From assembly GCF_003240585.1 (NCBI RefSeq), contig NZ_PCDP01000040.1:186001-250000 (forward strand): a stretch of DNA of 64,000 bases. The letters are read 5' to 3'. Of this stretch, positions 25,113-32,847 are shown piece after piece; the stretch's first letter is position 1, and each line of letters begins with the position of its first letter. Origin of the DNA: Arminella tubonensis (GTDB taxonomy: Bacteria; Pseudomonadota; Alphaproteobacteria; Rhizobiales; Rhizobiaceae). The notes under the pieces are model-generated. The model made no database searches. It was not told where the DNA came from and saw only the letters and a program-made list of their open reading frames with translations. The translations under genes were made by a program, and so were the position numbers.

Positions 25113-26549
25113 ATGCCTTCCAGGACTGAACAGCTCTCGGTGTTTCCTGCTTTCATGCGCGTGCAAGGCAGGATTGCGGCTGTCTTCGGAAATGGCGACG
25201 AAGCATTCGCCAAGACCAGACTGTTGATGAACACCCAGGCCCGCATTGTCGCCTATGCCGACGCTCCCGAACCCGACTACGCCAGATTTCTCGCGGACAA
25301 CGATATCACGACCGTTCGCCTGGCGTTCGCGCCGGAACAAGTGAAGGGCGCCGTCTTGGTCTTTGCCGCGACGGGCGACCCGGCGGCGGATCGCGAGATC
25401 GCAGCCGCTGCGCGCGCCGAAAAGATACCTGCCAATGCAGTCGATCAGCCCGATCACTGCGATTTCTTCACGCCGGCGTTGGTCAACCGCGCCCCGGTTG
25501 CAGTGGCCATCGGCACGGAAGGGGCAGGCCCTGTGCTTGCCCAGGTAATTCGTGCCCAGATCGACCAGATGCTTGCGCCGTCGCTCGGCAAGCTGGCTGC
25601 TCTCGCGACGAGCTATCGCAATGCTGTCGAGCATGTCGTTCCGCGCGGCGTTGCGCGTCGCCTGTTCTGGCGGCGATTTTTCACCGGCGCCGTTGCCAAC
25701 GCGGTCGGTGCAGGCGATCTGTCGCAAGCGCGGCTTAGCGCCGACGCGTTGCTACATTCTCCGGAGAAGGTCGACGGCCATGTTTGGCTGGTCGGCGCTG
25801 GTCCCGGTGCAGAAGACCTACTTACATTGCGCGCACAGCGCGTGATGATGGAAGCCGACGCGCTCGTCTACGACGCTCTCGTTCCGCAAGAGATCGTCGA
25901 TATGGGTCGCCGCGATGCCGAGCGTTTTTCTGTCGGCAAGCGCAAGGGCTGCCACTCCAAATCTCAGGAGGAAATCAACGACCTCCTCGTCGAACTCGGT
26001 CGCGCCGGAAAGCGCGTTGTCCGCTTGAAATCAGGCGATCCGCTTGTCTACGGCCGGGCAGGCGAGGAGATGGCGGCGCTCAGAAACGCGGGTGTTTCAT
26101 ATGAGATCGTACCCGGAATAACCTCTGCTTTCGCGGCCGCTGCCGACTTCCAGTTGCCATTGACGTTGCGCGGCGTCGCCTCGTCGCTAATCTTCACCAC
26201 CGGCCATGATCTCACGGGAGATGTGCTGCCTGACTGGGCGAGCCTTGCGATCTCCGGTGCAACCATCGCGGTCTACATGGGCCGCACGGTCGCCGCTTCT
26301 GTTGCCGCGCGTCTGATGGAGGCCGGACTGCCGGCGGAGACGACAGTTGCCGTCATCGAGAATGCCAGCCGTCGCGAACGCCGCTTGCTGCACGGTACGC
26401 TGAAGGATTTGCCCGATCTCGAATTCCGGGATGAACTGACAGGTCCCGTCATGGTGATCATCGGCGAAGCGGTTGCCGGCGCTAATTTCGACCATTCCGA
26501 GCCGCTGGTCCGCAAGGTGACCGTGGCCCAAGAACTTGCAAGGAGCTGA
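25113..26549 (+). CDS. cysG: Siroheme synthase CysG
   Basis: Multifunctional enzyme making siroheme for sulfite and nitrite reductases. From ATG 25113 (478 residues): N-terminal precorrin-2 dehydrogenase/ferrochelatase domain with an NAD-binding VFGNGDEAFAKTRLL, then the uroporphyrinogen-III methyltransferase domain from about residue 225 (VWLVGAGPGAEDLLTLRA, RLKSGDPLVYGRAGEE, VPGITSAFAAAA). An in-frame start at 25068 is less likely. It leads cysG-DUF2849-cysI-DUF934, so it directly supplies the cofactor of CysI. The 5' region has only a small hairpin (TCCTG-CAGGA). Confidence 0.96.
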   Translation: MPSRTEQLSVFPAFMRVQGRIAAVFGNGDEAFAKTRLLMNTQARIVAYADAPEPDYARFLADNDITTVRLAFAPEQVKGAVLVFAATGDPAADREIAAAARAEKIPANAVDQPDHCDFFTPALVNRAPVAVAIGTEGAGPVLAQVIRAQIDQMLAPSLGKLAALATSYRNAVEHVVPRGVARRLFWRRFFTGAVANAVGAGDLSQARLSADALLHSPEKVDGHVWLVGAGPGAEDLLTLRAQRVMMEADALVYDALVPQEIVDMGRRDAERFSVGKRKGCHSKSQEEINDLLVELGRAGKRVVRLKSGDPLVYGRAGEEMAALRNAGVSYEIVPGITSAFAAAADFQLPLTLRGVASSLIFTTGHDLTGDVLPDWASLAISGATIAVYMGRTVAASVAARLMEAGLPAETTVAVIENASRRERRLLHGTLKDLPDLEFRDELTGPVMVIIGEAVAGANFDHSEPLVRKVTVAQELARS

Positions 26550-26550
26550 C

Positions 26551-26865
26551 ATGGCAGACAAGGTTCTGACCGCCAACCGCCTGACCGACGGCATTTCCGT
26601 CTGGCTGAACGCCAACGGGGAGTGGGCCACGTCGCTTCAGGAAGCGCTGGTTGCCCGTCACGAGGAGGCCGTCGCCGCGCTCGAAGCGATTGGCAAGAAA
26701 TCCTATGCCGACAACAAGGTCGTTGACGTCAACGTCATCGAAGTACATGAAACCAACGGAATTCTATGGCCGTTGCGACTTCGCGAACGCATCCGCGCCG
26801 AAGGGCCGACCATGGAATACGCGCCGGGCTACCCGGTTGCCGACCCAAAATTTATTGATGCCTGA
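26551..26865 (+). CDS. DUF2849 protein of the sulfite reductase operon
   Basis: A 104-residue cytosolic protein starting one base after the cysG stop, with an AAGGAG ribosome binding site inside the cysG end, so translation is coupled. Sequence: VLTANRLTDGISVWLNANGEW, then two helices and a conserved WPLRLRERIRAEGPTM...PGY. This matches the DUF2849 family of alphaproteobacteria, which is found almost always between cysG and cysI. Function unknown; a small accessory or assembly factor for the reductase is an inference from context. Confidence 0.85.
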   Translation: MADKVLTANRLTDGISVWLNANGEWATSLQEALVARHEEAVAALEAIGKKSYADNKVVDVNVIEVHETNGILWPLRLRERIRAEGPTMEYAPGYPVADPKFIDA

Positions 26866-26873
26866 GGAAGACG

Positions 26874-28544
26874 ATGTATCGTTACGACGAATTTGACCAC
26901 GCCTTTGTTGCCGAGCGCGTCGCACAGTTCCGCGACCAGGTCGAGCGTCGCCTATCGGGCGAGCTTTCGGAGGATGCCTTCAAGCCTCTCCGCCTGATGA
27001 ACGGCGTCTATCTGCAGCTGCACGCCTATATGCTCCGCATCGCCATCCCCTATGGTACGCTGAGTTCGCGGCAGCTGCGCAAGCTCGCGCATATCGCCCG
27101 CACATACGACCGTGGCTATGGCCACTTTACCACGCGCCAGAACCTGCAGTTCAACTGGCCGAAGCTCTCGGACATGCCGGCGGTACTTGATGAGCTCTCC
27201 TCCGTCGAAATGCATGCGATCCAGACGTCGGGCAACTGCATTCGCAATGTCACCGCCGATCACTTCGCCGGCGCTGCAGCCGACGAGGTCGCCGATCCAC
27301 GTCCCTATGCCGAGATCCTGCGCCAATGGTCCTCTGTCCACCCGGAATTCTCCTTCCTGCCGCGCAAGTTCAAGATCGCCGTCACCGGTGCCGAGCGTGA
27401 CCGTGCGGCGATCCAGGTACACGACATCGGCCTGCATCTGAAAAAGAACGACAAGGGCGAGATAGGCTTTGCCGTCTATGTCGGCGGCGGGCAGGGCCGT
27501 ACGCCGATGATCGCCAAGCTGATCCGCGACTTCCTGCCGGAAGAGGATTTGCTCTCCTATACGACTGCGATCATGCGCGTGTACAATCTGCATGGCCGCC
27601 GCGACAACAAATACAAGGCGCGCATCAAGATCCTCGTGCACGAAACCGGTGCCGAAGAACTCGCACGCCAGGTCGAGGTCGAGTTCAATCAGCTCAGGGA
27701 CACCGAACTGAGGTTGCCGGATGCCGACGTCCAGGCGATATCAGCCTATTTCGCGTTGCCTGATATGCCGGAGCGTCCGGAAGGCTGGGCAAATCTGGCG
27801 CGCTGGAAAAAGGCCGATCCGCAGTTTGCGCTTTGGGTCCAGCAGAATGTCCAGCCGCACAAAAACCCTGACTACGGCATGGTGACGATCTCGCTGAAGC
27901 CGATCGGCGGCATACCGGGAGACGCGTCCGACGTACAGATGGATGTTGTGGCCGACATTGCCGAGGAATATGCCTTCGATGAAATCCGCGTCAGCCATGA
28001 GCAGAATCTGATCCTGCCGCATGTGGCGCTGGCCGATCTCGAGGCGGTTTATCGCGGTCTTGTGTCCGCTGGCCTCCAGACCGCCAATGCGGGCCTTATC
28101 ACTGATATCATTGCCTGTCCCGGGCTCGACTATTGCGCGCTCGCAAACGCCCGCTCCATCCCGTTGGCACAGGAAATCTCGAACCGGTTCGGCAACGCCG
28201 AACGTCAGGCCGAGATCGGTGAGCTGAAGATCAAGATCTCCGGCTGCATCAACGCCTGCGGCCATCATCACGTGGGGCATATCGGCCTGCTCGGCGTCGA
28301 GAAGAAGGGCGCGGAACTCTACCAGATCACGCTCGGCGGCTCTGGCGATGAGCACACGTCGATCGGAGAGATCATCGGCCGCGGCTTCGAGCCGGAAAGG
28401 GTGACGGATGCGATCGAGACCATCGTCAACACCTATCTCGACCTGCGCCTGAACCCATCGGAAATCTTCCTCGCAGCCTATCGCCGCGTCGGTCCGCAGC
28501 CTTTCAAGGATGCGCTCTACGGCTCGGCAGCGGAAGCGGCATAA
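26874..28544 (+). CDS. cysI: Siroheme-dependent nitrite/sulfite reductase, hemoprotein
   Basis: 556-residue enzyme that reduces sulfite to sulfide (or nitrite to ammonia) by six electrons. Two ferredoxin-like repeats and two siroheme-binding domains are recognisable; the cluster ligands are CPGLDYCALANA and SGCINACGHHHVGHIG (Cys-x5-Cys and Cys-x3-Cys). Substrate-binding Arg/Lys region RQNLQFNWP is present. No CysJ flavoprotein gene is nearby, so electrons probably come from ferredoxin and Fpr. The neighbours cysG, DUF2849 and DUF934 favour assimilatory sulfite reduction. Confidence 0.94.
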   Translation: MYRYDEFDHAFVAERVAQFRDQVERRLSGELSEDAFKPLRLMNGVYLQLHAYMLRIAIPYGTLSSRQLRKLAHIARTYDRGYGHFTTRQNLQFNWPKLSDMPAVLDELSSVEMHAIQTSGNCIRNVTADHFAGAAADEVADPRPYAEILRQWSSVHPEFSFLPRKFKIAVTGAERDRAAIQVHDIGLHLKKNDKGEIGFAVYVGGGQGRTPMIAKLIRDFLPEEDLLSYTTAIMRVYNLHGRRDNKYKARIKILVHETGAEELARQVEVEFNQLRDTELRLPDADVQAISAYFALPDMPERPEGWANLARWKKADPQFALWVQQNVQPHKNPDYGMVTISLKPIGGIPGDASDVQMDVVADIAEEYAFDEIRVSHEQNLILPHVALADLEAVYRGLVSAGLQTANAGLITDIIACPGLDYCALANARSIPLAQEISNRFGNAERQAEIGELKIKISGCINACGHHHVGHIGLLGVEKKGAELYQITLGGSGDEHTSIGEIIGRGFEPERVTDAIETIVNTYLDLRLNPSEIFLAAYRRVGPQPFKDALYGSAAEAA

Positions 28545-28554
28545 GGGGATGACA

Positions 28555-29067
28555 ATGACGAAGATCTGGAGAGAAGCCGGTTTTGTCGAAAACGATCCGT
28601 GGATTGTCGAGACCGACGAGGTAAAGGCTGCAGGCGAGCAGAAGCCGCTGCTCGACCTCGACGCCATGATTGCAAGGGCTGAAGAAAGCAACGATGTCGG
28701 CCTCGGCGTGCTGATCAAGCCCGCCGACGATGTCACCAGGCTGGAGCCCTATCTCTATCGCCTCGAGATCGTCGCGGTGGCCTTTCCGGCATTCAACGAC
28801 GGCCGCGCTTTCAGCCATGCTTCGCTGCTGCGCCAGCGCCTCGGCTACGCCAACGAGTTGCGCGCGGTCGGCGACGTTTTGATCGACCAGATACCCCTGA
28901 TGCTGCGCTGTGGGATCGATAGCTTTTCGGTGACCAATGCGACGGCGCTGAAGCGGCTGGAGGAAAATCGGCTGCCTGGGATTCCCCACCACTACCAGCC
29001 GACCGCCCGTCACGCCGAAGCTGGTCCGCGCTATAGCTGGCGCCGTCAATCGACCAAGACGGCCTGA
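28555..29067 (+). CDS. DUF934 protein, sulfur assimilation accessory
   Basis: A 170-residue protein with the DUF934 pattern: WREAGFVENDPW, then VLIKPADDV, FPAFNDGRAFSHASLLRQRLGYANELRAVGDVLIDQIPLMLRCGIDSF. Members are encoded beside cysI/cysH in many proteobacteria (often called CysX-like or oxidoreductase) and are uncharacterised. The second ATG at 28555 is chosen because AAGGGG sits six bases before it; ATG 28549 would have no spacing. Last gene of the cysG operon. No cysH follows here. Confidence 0.88.
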   Translation: MTKIWREAGFVENDPWIVETDEVKAAGEQKPLLDLDAMIARAEESNDVGLGVLIKPADDVTRLEPYLYRLEIVAVAFPAFNDGRAFSHASLLRQRLGYANELRAVGDVLIDQIPLMLRCGIDSFSVTNATALKRLEENRLPGIPHHYQPTARHAEAGPRYSWRRQSTKTA

Positions 29068-29158
29068 ACGGCACGCCTGCGGTGCAAGGCTGACGGTCTC
29101 TCGCCGCAGCGGCGAACCGGCCTACATATAGGGCAGAAGGACAACGTTGAAACTTGAG

Positions 29159-29178
29159 CAGGAAATGCATATTTCCTG
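29159..29178. promoter_or_regulatory. Operator-like palindrome upstream of fpr
   Basis: CAGGAAAT (29159-29166) and ATTTCCTG (29171-29178) are perfect 8-bp arms around GCAT, about 105 bp before the fpr start in a 215-bp intergenic region. The size and symmetry suggest a dimeric regulator site; which one is unknown. Confidence 0.5.
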
Positions 29179-29282
29179 TGAGGGCTGTGGCGTGGAACGG
29201 AATGCCTTTAAATTCCCATGGAAGTATAATATCTGCCTCTCAGCAAGACAGGCCCCAGACGAATGACGGGATCAAACACCGC

Positions 29283-30095
29283 ATGAACGCCCCCGCAAAG
29301 ACCGAAGAATTTGCCTCCATCGTACCCGCCGGCGTCTTCGCCGAGACGGTGTTGAACGTGACCCACTATACCGACCGCCTGTTCCGCTTCACGATGACGC
29401 GGCCGCAGGGCTTCCGTTTTCGCTCGGGCGAATTCGCGATGATCGGGCTCATGGTCGACGGGAAACCGGTCTACCGGGCCTATTCGATAGCCAGCCCTGC
29501 CTGGGCCGACGAGCTCGAATTCTTCTCGATCAAGGTGCCGGACGGCCCGCTGACCTCACATCTGCAGGCTATCAAGCCGGGCGATCAGGTTTTGATGCGC
29601 AAGAAGCCGACCGGCACGCTGGTGCTCGATGCGCTCACGCCCGGAAAGCGGCTCTACATGTTCTCGACCGGCACCGGCGTGGCCCCGTTCGCCAGCCTGA
29701 TCCGCGATCCGGAAACCTACGAGAAGTTTGACGAAGTCATTCTTACCCATACCTGCCGTGAAGTCGCCGAACTCAAATACGGTTTCGATCTCATCCACGA
29801 AATCCAGCATGACGAGTTGCTGCAAGAAGTAGTCGGTAGCAAGCTCAGGCACTACCCGACCGTCACCCGCGAGCACTACGAATATCGCGGCCGCATTACC
29901 GACCTGATGTCCTCGGGCAAGCTCTATACCGATCTCGGCGTTCCAGTACTCGACCCTGCCATCGACCGCGGCATGATCTGCGGTTCGTCAGCGATGCTCA
30001 AGGAAACCAAGGAACTGCTCGAAAAGGCCGGCCTCAACGAAGGCGCCAACAACAAGCCGGGCGAATTCGTTATCGAGCGCGCCTTCGTCGGCTGA
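29283..30095 (+). CDS. fpr: Ferredoxin/flavodoxin--NADP+ reductase
   Basis: 270-residue FAD enzyme exchanging electrons between NADPH and ferredoxin or flavodoxin. FAD motif RAYSIASPAW (RxYS), NADP-binding LYMFSTGTGVAPFASLIRDP, and the C-terminal MICGSSAMLKETKELL; the end FVIERAFVG is the typical bacterial subclass. The ATG at 29283 begins the MNAPAK N-terminus; there is no signal peptide. Its position next to the CysI operon fits a role in feeding electrons to sulfite reductase; oxidative-stress roles are known for the family. A strong terminator follows. Confidence 0.95.
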   Translation: MNAPAKTEEFASIVPAGVFAETVLNVTHYTDRLFRFTMTRPQGFRFRSGEFAMIGLMVDGKPVYRAYSIASPAWADELEFFSIKVPDGPLTSHLQAIKPGDQVLMRKKPTGTLVLDALTPGKRLYMFSTGTGVAPFASLIRDPETYEKFDEVILTHTCREVAELKYGFDLIHEIQHDELLQEVVGSKLRHYPTVTREHYEYRGRITDLMSSGKLYTDLGVPVLDPAIDRGMICGSSAMLKETKELLEKAGLNEGANNKPGEFVIERAFVG

Positions 30096-30114
30096 TCCAG
30101 CAGACAGGATAGAT

Positions 30115-30151
30115 CAAAAAGGGCGGTTCCGTTGGCGGAGCCGCCCTTTTT
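30115..30151. terminator. Bidirectional terminator between fpr and the GntR gene
   Basis: An 11-bp stem (30121-30131 with 30136-30146, one G-U pair) closes a TTGG loop. AAAAAA precedes it and TTTTT follows, so it can stop transcription from both convergent genes. It ends exactly at the stop of the minus-strand gntR gene. Confidence 0.92.
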
Positions 30152-30762
30152 CATGCGCTGAGATAGTCGATAAGCGCCCGCATGGATGTGGCAGCCTCTT
30201 CGGGTCTTGCCTGCTGTATTGCGCGGATGACGCTGACATGCAGCGATATCGACCGATCCATGCGGCTCGGCGACGCCGTCGAGTACCAGAGCCGGCGTGA
30301 ATGCGTCTGGACTGGAGCAAGTGCCGCCGTGATGAACACGTTCGGGCAGGCGTCCTCGAGGATTTCGTCGAAAGCCTTGTCTGCAGCGAAAAAGCCGGAG
30401 AGGTCTCCGGTGATCGCGCAATCGGACATCATGCGCGCGCAGTCGATCAGTGAGGCGCGTTGCTCCGCATCTGCATACTCTGAGGCAAGAGCAGCGGCGA
30501 GGGGCTCCAGCTCGCGCCGCACCTGCATGACATGGGCATGGTCGTCGGGCCTGATCTCGGCTACCTGAAGGCCGACGCGCGGGCGAACAACGATCAACCC
30601 CTGCCAGGCAAGCTTCTGGATCGCCTCACGAACCGGCGTGCGTCCGTGGCCTGCCAGCTCGATCAGCTGCTTTTCTGTCACCGGCGCGCCGGGTTTCAAA
30701 GCCAGCGTGACAATCAGGTGTTCCAGGGCAAGATAGGCGAGGTGGCTTTGAGAATTCTGCAT
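30151..30762 (-). CDS. GntR/FadR-family transcriptional regulator
   Basis: 203 residues from ATG 30762: an N-terminal winged helix (ALEHLIVTLALKPGAPVTEKQLIELAGHGRTPVREAIQKLAWQGLIVVRPRVG) and a C-terminal all-alpha FCD effector domain (RRELEPLAAALASEYA...HVSVIRAIQQ). The frame extends to a GTG at 30795, which lies inside an operator, so the downstream ATG is preferred. It is divergent from the DapA-family gene at 30860, and two identical palindromes occupy the space between them, so it most likely regulates that gene and itself. Confidence 0.92.
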   Translation of the reverse strand: MQNSQSHLAYLALEHLIVTLALKPGAPVTEKQLIELAGHGRTPVREAIQKLAWQGLIVVRPRVGLQVAEIRPDDHAHVMQVRRELEPLAAALASEYADAEQRASLIDCARMMSDCAITGDLSGFFAADKAFDEILEDACPNVFITAALAPVQTHSRRLWYSTASPSRMDRSISLHVSVIRAIQQARPEEAATSMRALIDYLSA

Positions 30763-30782
30763 TTGATCGTTTCTATGCGTGC

Positions 30783-30796
30783 TCTGATATATCACA
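30783..30796. promoter_or_regulatory. Operator 1, GntR/DapA divergent promoter
   Basis: TCTGATATATCACA, with the perfect 10-bp palindrome TGATATATCA at 30785-30794. It is the exact reverse complement of the second site at 30830-30843, and lies about 20 bp upstream of the gntR start codon. Confidence 0.75.
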
Positions 30797-30829
30797 TATT
30801 GACATGTCGCATTTGCGATGGCAAGGTGC

Positions 30830-30843
30830 TGTGATATATCAGA
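30830..30843. promoter_or_regulatory. Operator 2, GntR/DapA divergent promoter
   Basis: TGTGATATATCAGA, palindromic core TGATATATCA at 30832-30841, immediately before the ribosome binding site (AAAGGAG at 30847-30853) of the DapA-family gene. Centre-to-centre distance to operator 1 is 47 bp. Binding here would block initiation of the plus-strand gene. Confidence 0.75.
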
Positions 30844-30859
30844 TCAAAGGAGCAGCGAT

Positions 30860-31753
30860 ATGTGGCGTGGTGTTTTCCCGGCAGTTACGACGAAGTTCAC
30901 TGAACACGGCGACCTCGACTTCGCTGAAATGGAGCGCTGCTTCGGCCTTCAGGTCGACGCGGGCGTCGACGGCATCATCGTATGCGGTTCGCTCGGCGAG
31001 AACATGACACTCGAGGCCGATGAGAAGATCGAGATCCTGAAACTGGCGCGCACGGTCGCCGGCGTCTGCCCCGTGCTGATGACCATTTGCGAAAGCTCGA
31101 CGCGGCGCGGCGCGACCGCTGCCAAGGCTGCTGCGAAGGCCGGAGCCGATGGCTTCATGATCCTGCCCGGCGTACCTTACAAATCCAACCCGGAAGAGAC
31201 CCTGACGCATGTCCAGGCCGTCGCCTCCGCCGGCGGACTGCCGGTCATGGTGTACAACAATCCGATTGCCTACGGCGTGGACGTCACCATCCCGATGTTC
31301 GAAGCGCTGGCAAGGAACGATCTCGTTGTCGCGATGAAGGAATCGACAGATGATGTCCGCCGCATCACAGACGTCTTCAACGCCTTTGGCGATCGCTTCG
31401 ACGTCTTTACCGGTGTCGATAACCTCGCCTTCGAAAGCCTCGTGATGGGCGCGCATGGTTGGGTAGCCGGCCTCGTAGTCGCCTTCCCTAAGGAGACGGT
31501 CGCGATCTACAAGTTGATCCAGGCGGGCCGATTGGACGAGGCTCGCGCAATCTATCGCTGGTTCCGTCCTCTGCTCGATCTCGATGTCTCGACGTTTCTG
31601 GTGCAGAACATCAAACTCGCGGAAGTTTATGCGATCCAATCGAACGACCGCGTTCGCGGTCCGCGTCTGCCGCTCTCGGGCGAAGCCCGCAGCAAGGTTG
31701 TAGCCGTCATCGAAAAGGCACTCGCGAGCCGCCCGGAACTGCCGAAGTTCTGA
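30860..31753 (+). CDS. Dihydrodipicolinate synthase/N-acetylneuraminate lyase family protein
   Basis: 297-residue class I aldolase-type (beta/alpha)8 enzyme. Signatures: GVFPAVTTKFTEHGDLD at the start, GVDGIIVCGSLGENMTLEADEK, the Tyr of YNNPIAYGVDV and the Schiff-base Lys of VVAMKESTDDVRRI. Because it has its own GntR regulator and operators, it is likely a catabolic or inducible lyase/dehydratase (for example for a sugar acid or hydroxyproline-type keto acid) rather than the biosynthetic DapA. Start ATG 30860 has AAAGGAG seven bases before it. Transcription ends in a good hairpin. Confidence 0.88.
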   Translation: MWRGVFPAVTTKFTEHGDLDFAEMERCFGLQVDAGVDGIIVCGSLGENMTLEADEKIEILKLARTVAGVCPVLMTICESSTRRGATAAKAAAKAGADGFMILPGVPYKSNPEETLTHVQAVASAGGLPVMVYNNPIAYGVDVTIPMFEALARNDLVVAMKESTDDVRRITDVFNAFGDRFDVFTGVDNLAFESLVMGAHGWVAGLVVAFPKETVAIYKLIQAGRLDEARAIYRWFRPLLDLDVSTFLVQNIKLAEVYAIQSNDRVRGPRLPLSGEARSKVVAVIEKALASRPELPKF

Positions 31754-31771
31754 CTAGCTCCTGAATAAATC

Positions 31772-31807
31772 AAAGGCCGGACAAGTCGTGAGACTTGCCC
31801 GGCCTTT
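31772..31807. terminator. Bidirectional terminator after the DapA-family gene
   Basis: AAAGGCCGG (31772-31780) pairs with CCGGCCTTT (31799-31807); after one mismatch CAAGTC pairs with GACTTG around a GTGA loop. A/T ends on both arms suit termination of both this gene and the convergent small membrane protein gene. Confidence 0.85.
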
Positions 31808-31834
31808 GATTATGTTGATTTTTTGATAAACGAA

Positions 31835-32089
31835 CTACCTGCGGATCAGCCGCCCGAGCGCGATCAGAATGCAGGCTCCGATAAAGCCGGCAATCAGATA
31901 GGCCACCCAACCACCGCCTAGGCTGATGTGTAGCGCCCCGAGGATGAAGTTGGCGACAATTGCGCCAACGATACCGAGAATAATGTTCATGATTATGCCG
32001 GTATTACTGCGCATAAACATTTCTGCGAGCCAGCCGGCGAGACCGCCGATGATGATAGCCGCGATCCAACCTACTTGAGCGTCCTGCAT
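31835..32089 (-). CDS. GlsB/YeaQ/YmgE family stress-response membrane protein
   Basis: 84-residue protein with three membrane helices in the canonical pattern: GWIAAIIIGGLAGWLAEMFM, GIIMNIILGIVGAIVANFIL, and a last helix ending GRLIRR. The ATG at 32089 has GGGGAG eight bases upstream; an in-frame start 15 bases earlier is less likely. Third paralogue in the window and closest to the canonical family; stands alone as a monocistronic gene. Confidence 0.9.
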   Translation of the reverse strand: MQDAQVGWIAAIIIGGLAGWLAEMFMRSNTGIIMNIILGIVGAIVANFILGALHISLGGGWVAYLIAGFIGACILIALGRLIRR

Positions 32090-32219
32090 TAAAATACTCC
32101 CCATTCGTCCCGAAGACGGTGTAACAATGCAAATATACGCCTAAAAGTTCCATTGTACGGAAAAGAATTGCGCGCGCCACGTTTTCGCGGCCTTCGAAGT
32201 CGTATGCGCTCCATCTAAC

Positions 32220-32417
32220 CTATTTTCGATCGCGAAAGCAGGCCCTCAGGTCGGCAAGCTGCTTCTTGAAGTTGGCGGTGACATCGTCCGTCGTATCGAT
32301 GAACCTGTTGTTTTCGACAGCGTGGACGCGAATGCGACCTTGGCGAAGACATTCTATATGCTGAATTAGGAAGCGCTCCTGCGATCTGCACCATTCCTCG
32401 AGTTCCGGATTCCGCAT
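32220..32417 (-). CDS. Small hypothetical protein
   Basis: 65 residues, MRNPELEEWCRSQERF at the start, then a basic/acidic helical sequence ending LADLRACFRDRK. Composition is protein-like (Trp, Cys, balanced charge) and an ATG is present, but the ribosome binding site is weak. I do not recognise the family. No signal peptide or membrane segment. Confidence 0.5.
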   Translation of the reverse strand: MRNPELEEWCRSQERFLIQHIECLRQGRIRVHAVENNRFIDTTDDVTANFKKQLADLRACFRDRK

Positions 32418-32847
32418 CTCATCAAGCCCTTCGTCCGCATATTTCCGAAGATATTAGCGTGGAAGCTGAAATATCAGCGACAAATGCGCGGACAGTATTC
32501 CTCTGTCTAGACTTGGAAAAGTTGTCTAAAAATTCGCAAAAGGCAAGATCAGTCGCCCGCGTTACGTTAGGTGAAGATGCCAATTCACGCAATCTCGCTG
32601 GGTATAACTCCACTGGCGGAATGTTTGCGGGCCGATGTCATGCGAATGTCGCTTGCATTGCCGCCGATCTGGAGGAGAATCATGCGGTAGGGAATTGGTG
32701 AGACCGTCGACGATAGGCCGACGGGAGCAAACTATGTGTCGACGGTCTCTGCGCTGCGCATCCCCTATCTTCAGCAAAGCCCGTTCGCGGTCAATTGTCC
32801 GAGCGTCATCTCTTAGACTTAGTCTGTTCGCCCTGATCGGTTTCAGT
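32418..32847. other. 430-bp stretch without a supported gene
   Basis: Noticeably lower GC in the left part (about 32450-32560). A plus-strand open frame at 32459-32701 begins with GTG, lacks a ribosome binding site and has no recognisable protein features. The stretch contains the 12-bp inverted repeat at 32700-32749, described separately. Confidence 0.5.
32700..32749. repeat. 12-bp perfect inverted repeat
   Basis: GAGACCGTCGAC (32700-32711) and GTCGACGGTCTC (32738-32749) flank a 26-nt loop. It lies about 100 bp past the 3' end of the minus-strand EamA gene. No T-run on either side. It could be a small structured RNA, an mRNA 3'-end stabiliser or a remnant of a mobile element. Confidence 0.6.

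Noticed and set aside
32459..32701. 80-codon plus-strand open frame
   Set aside because: GTG start without ribosome binding site, AT-richer DNA and no recognisable protein pattern. Kept as non-coding.
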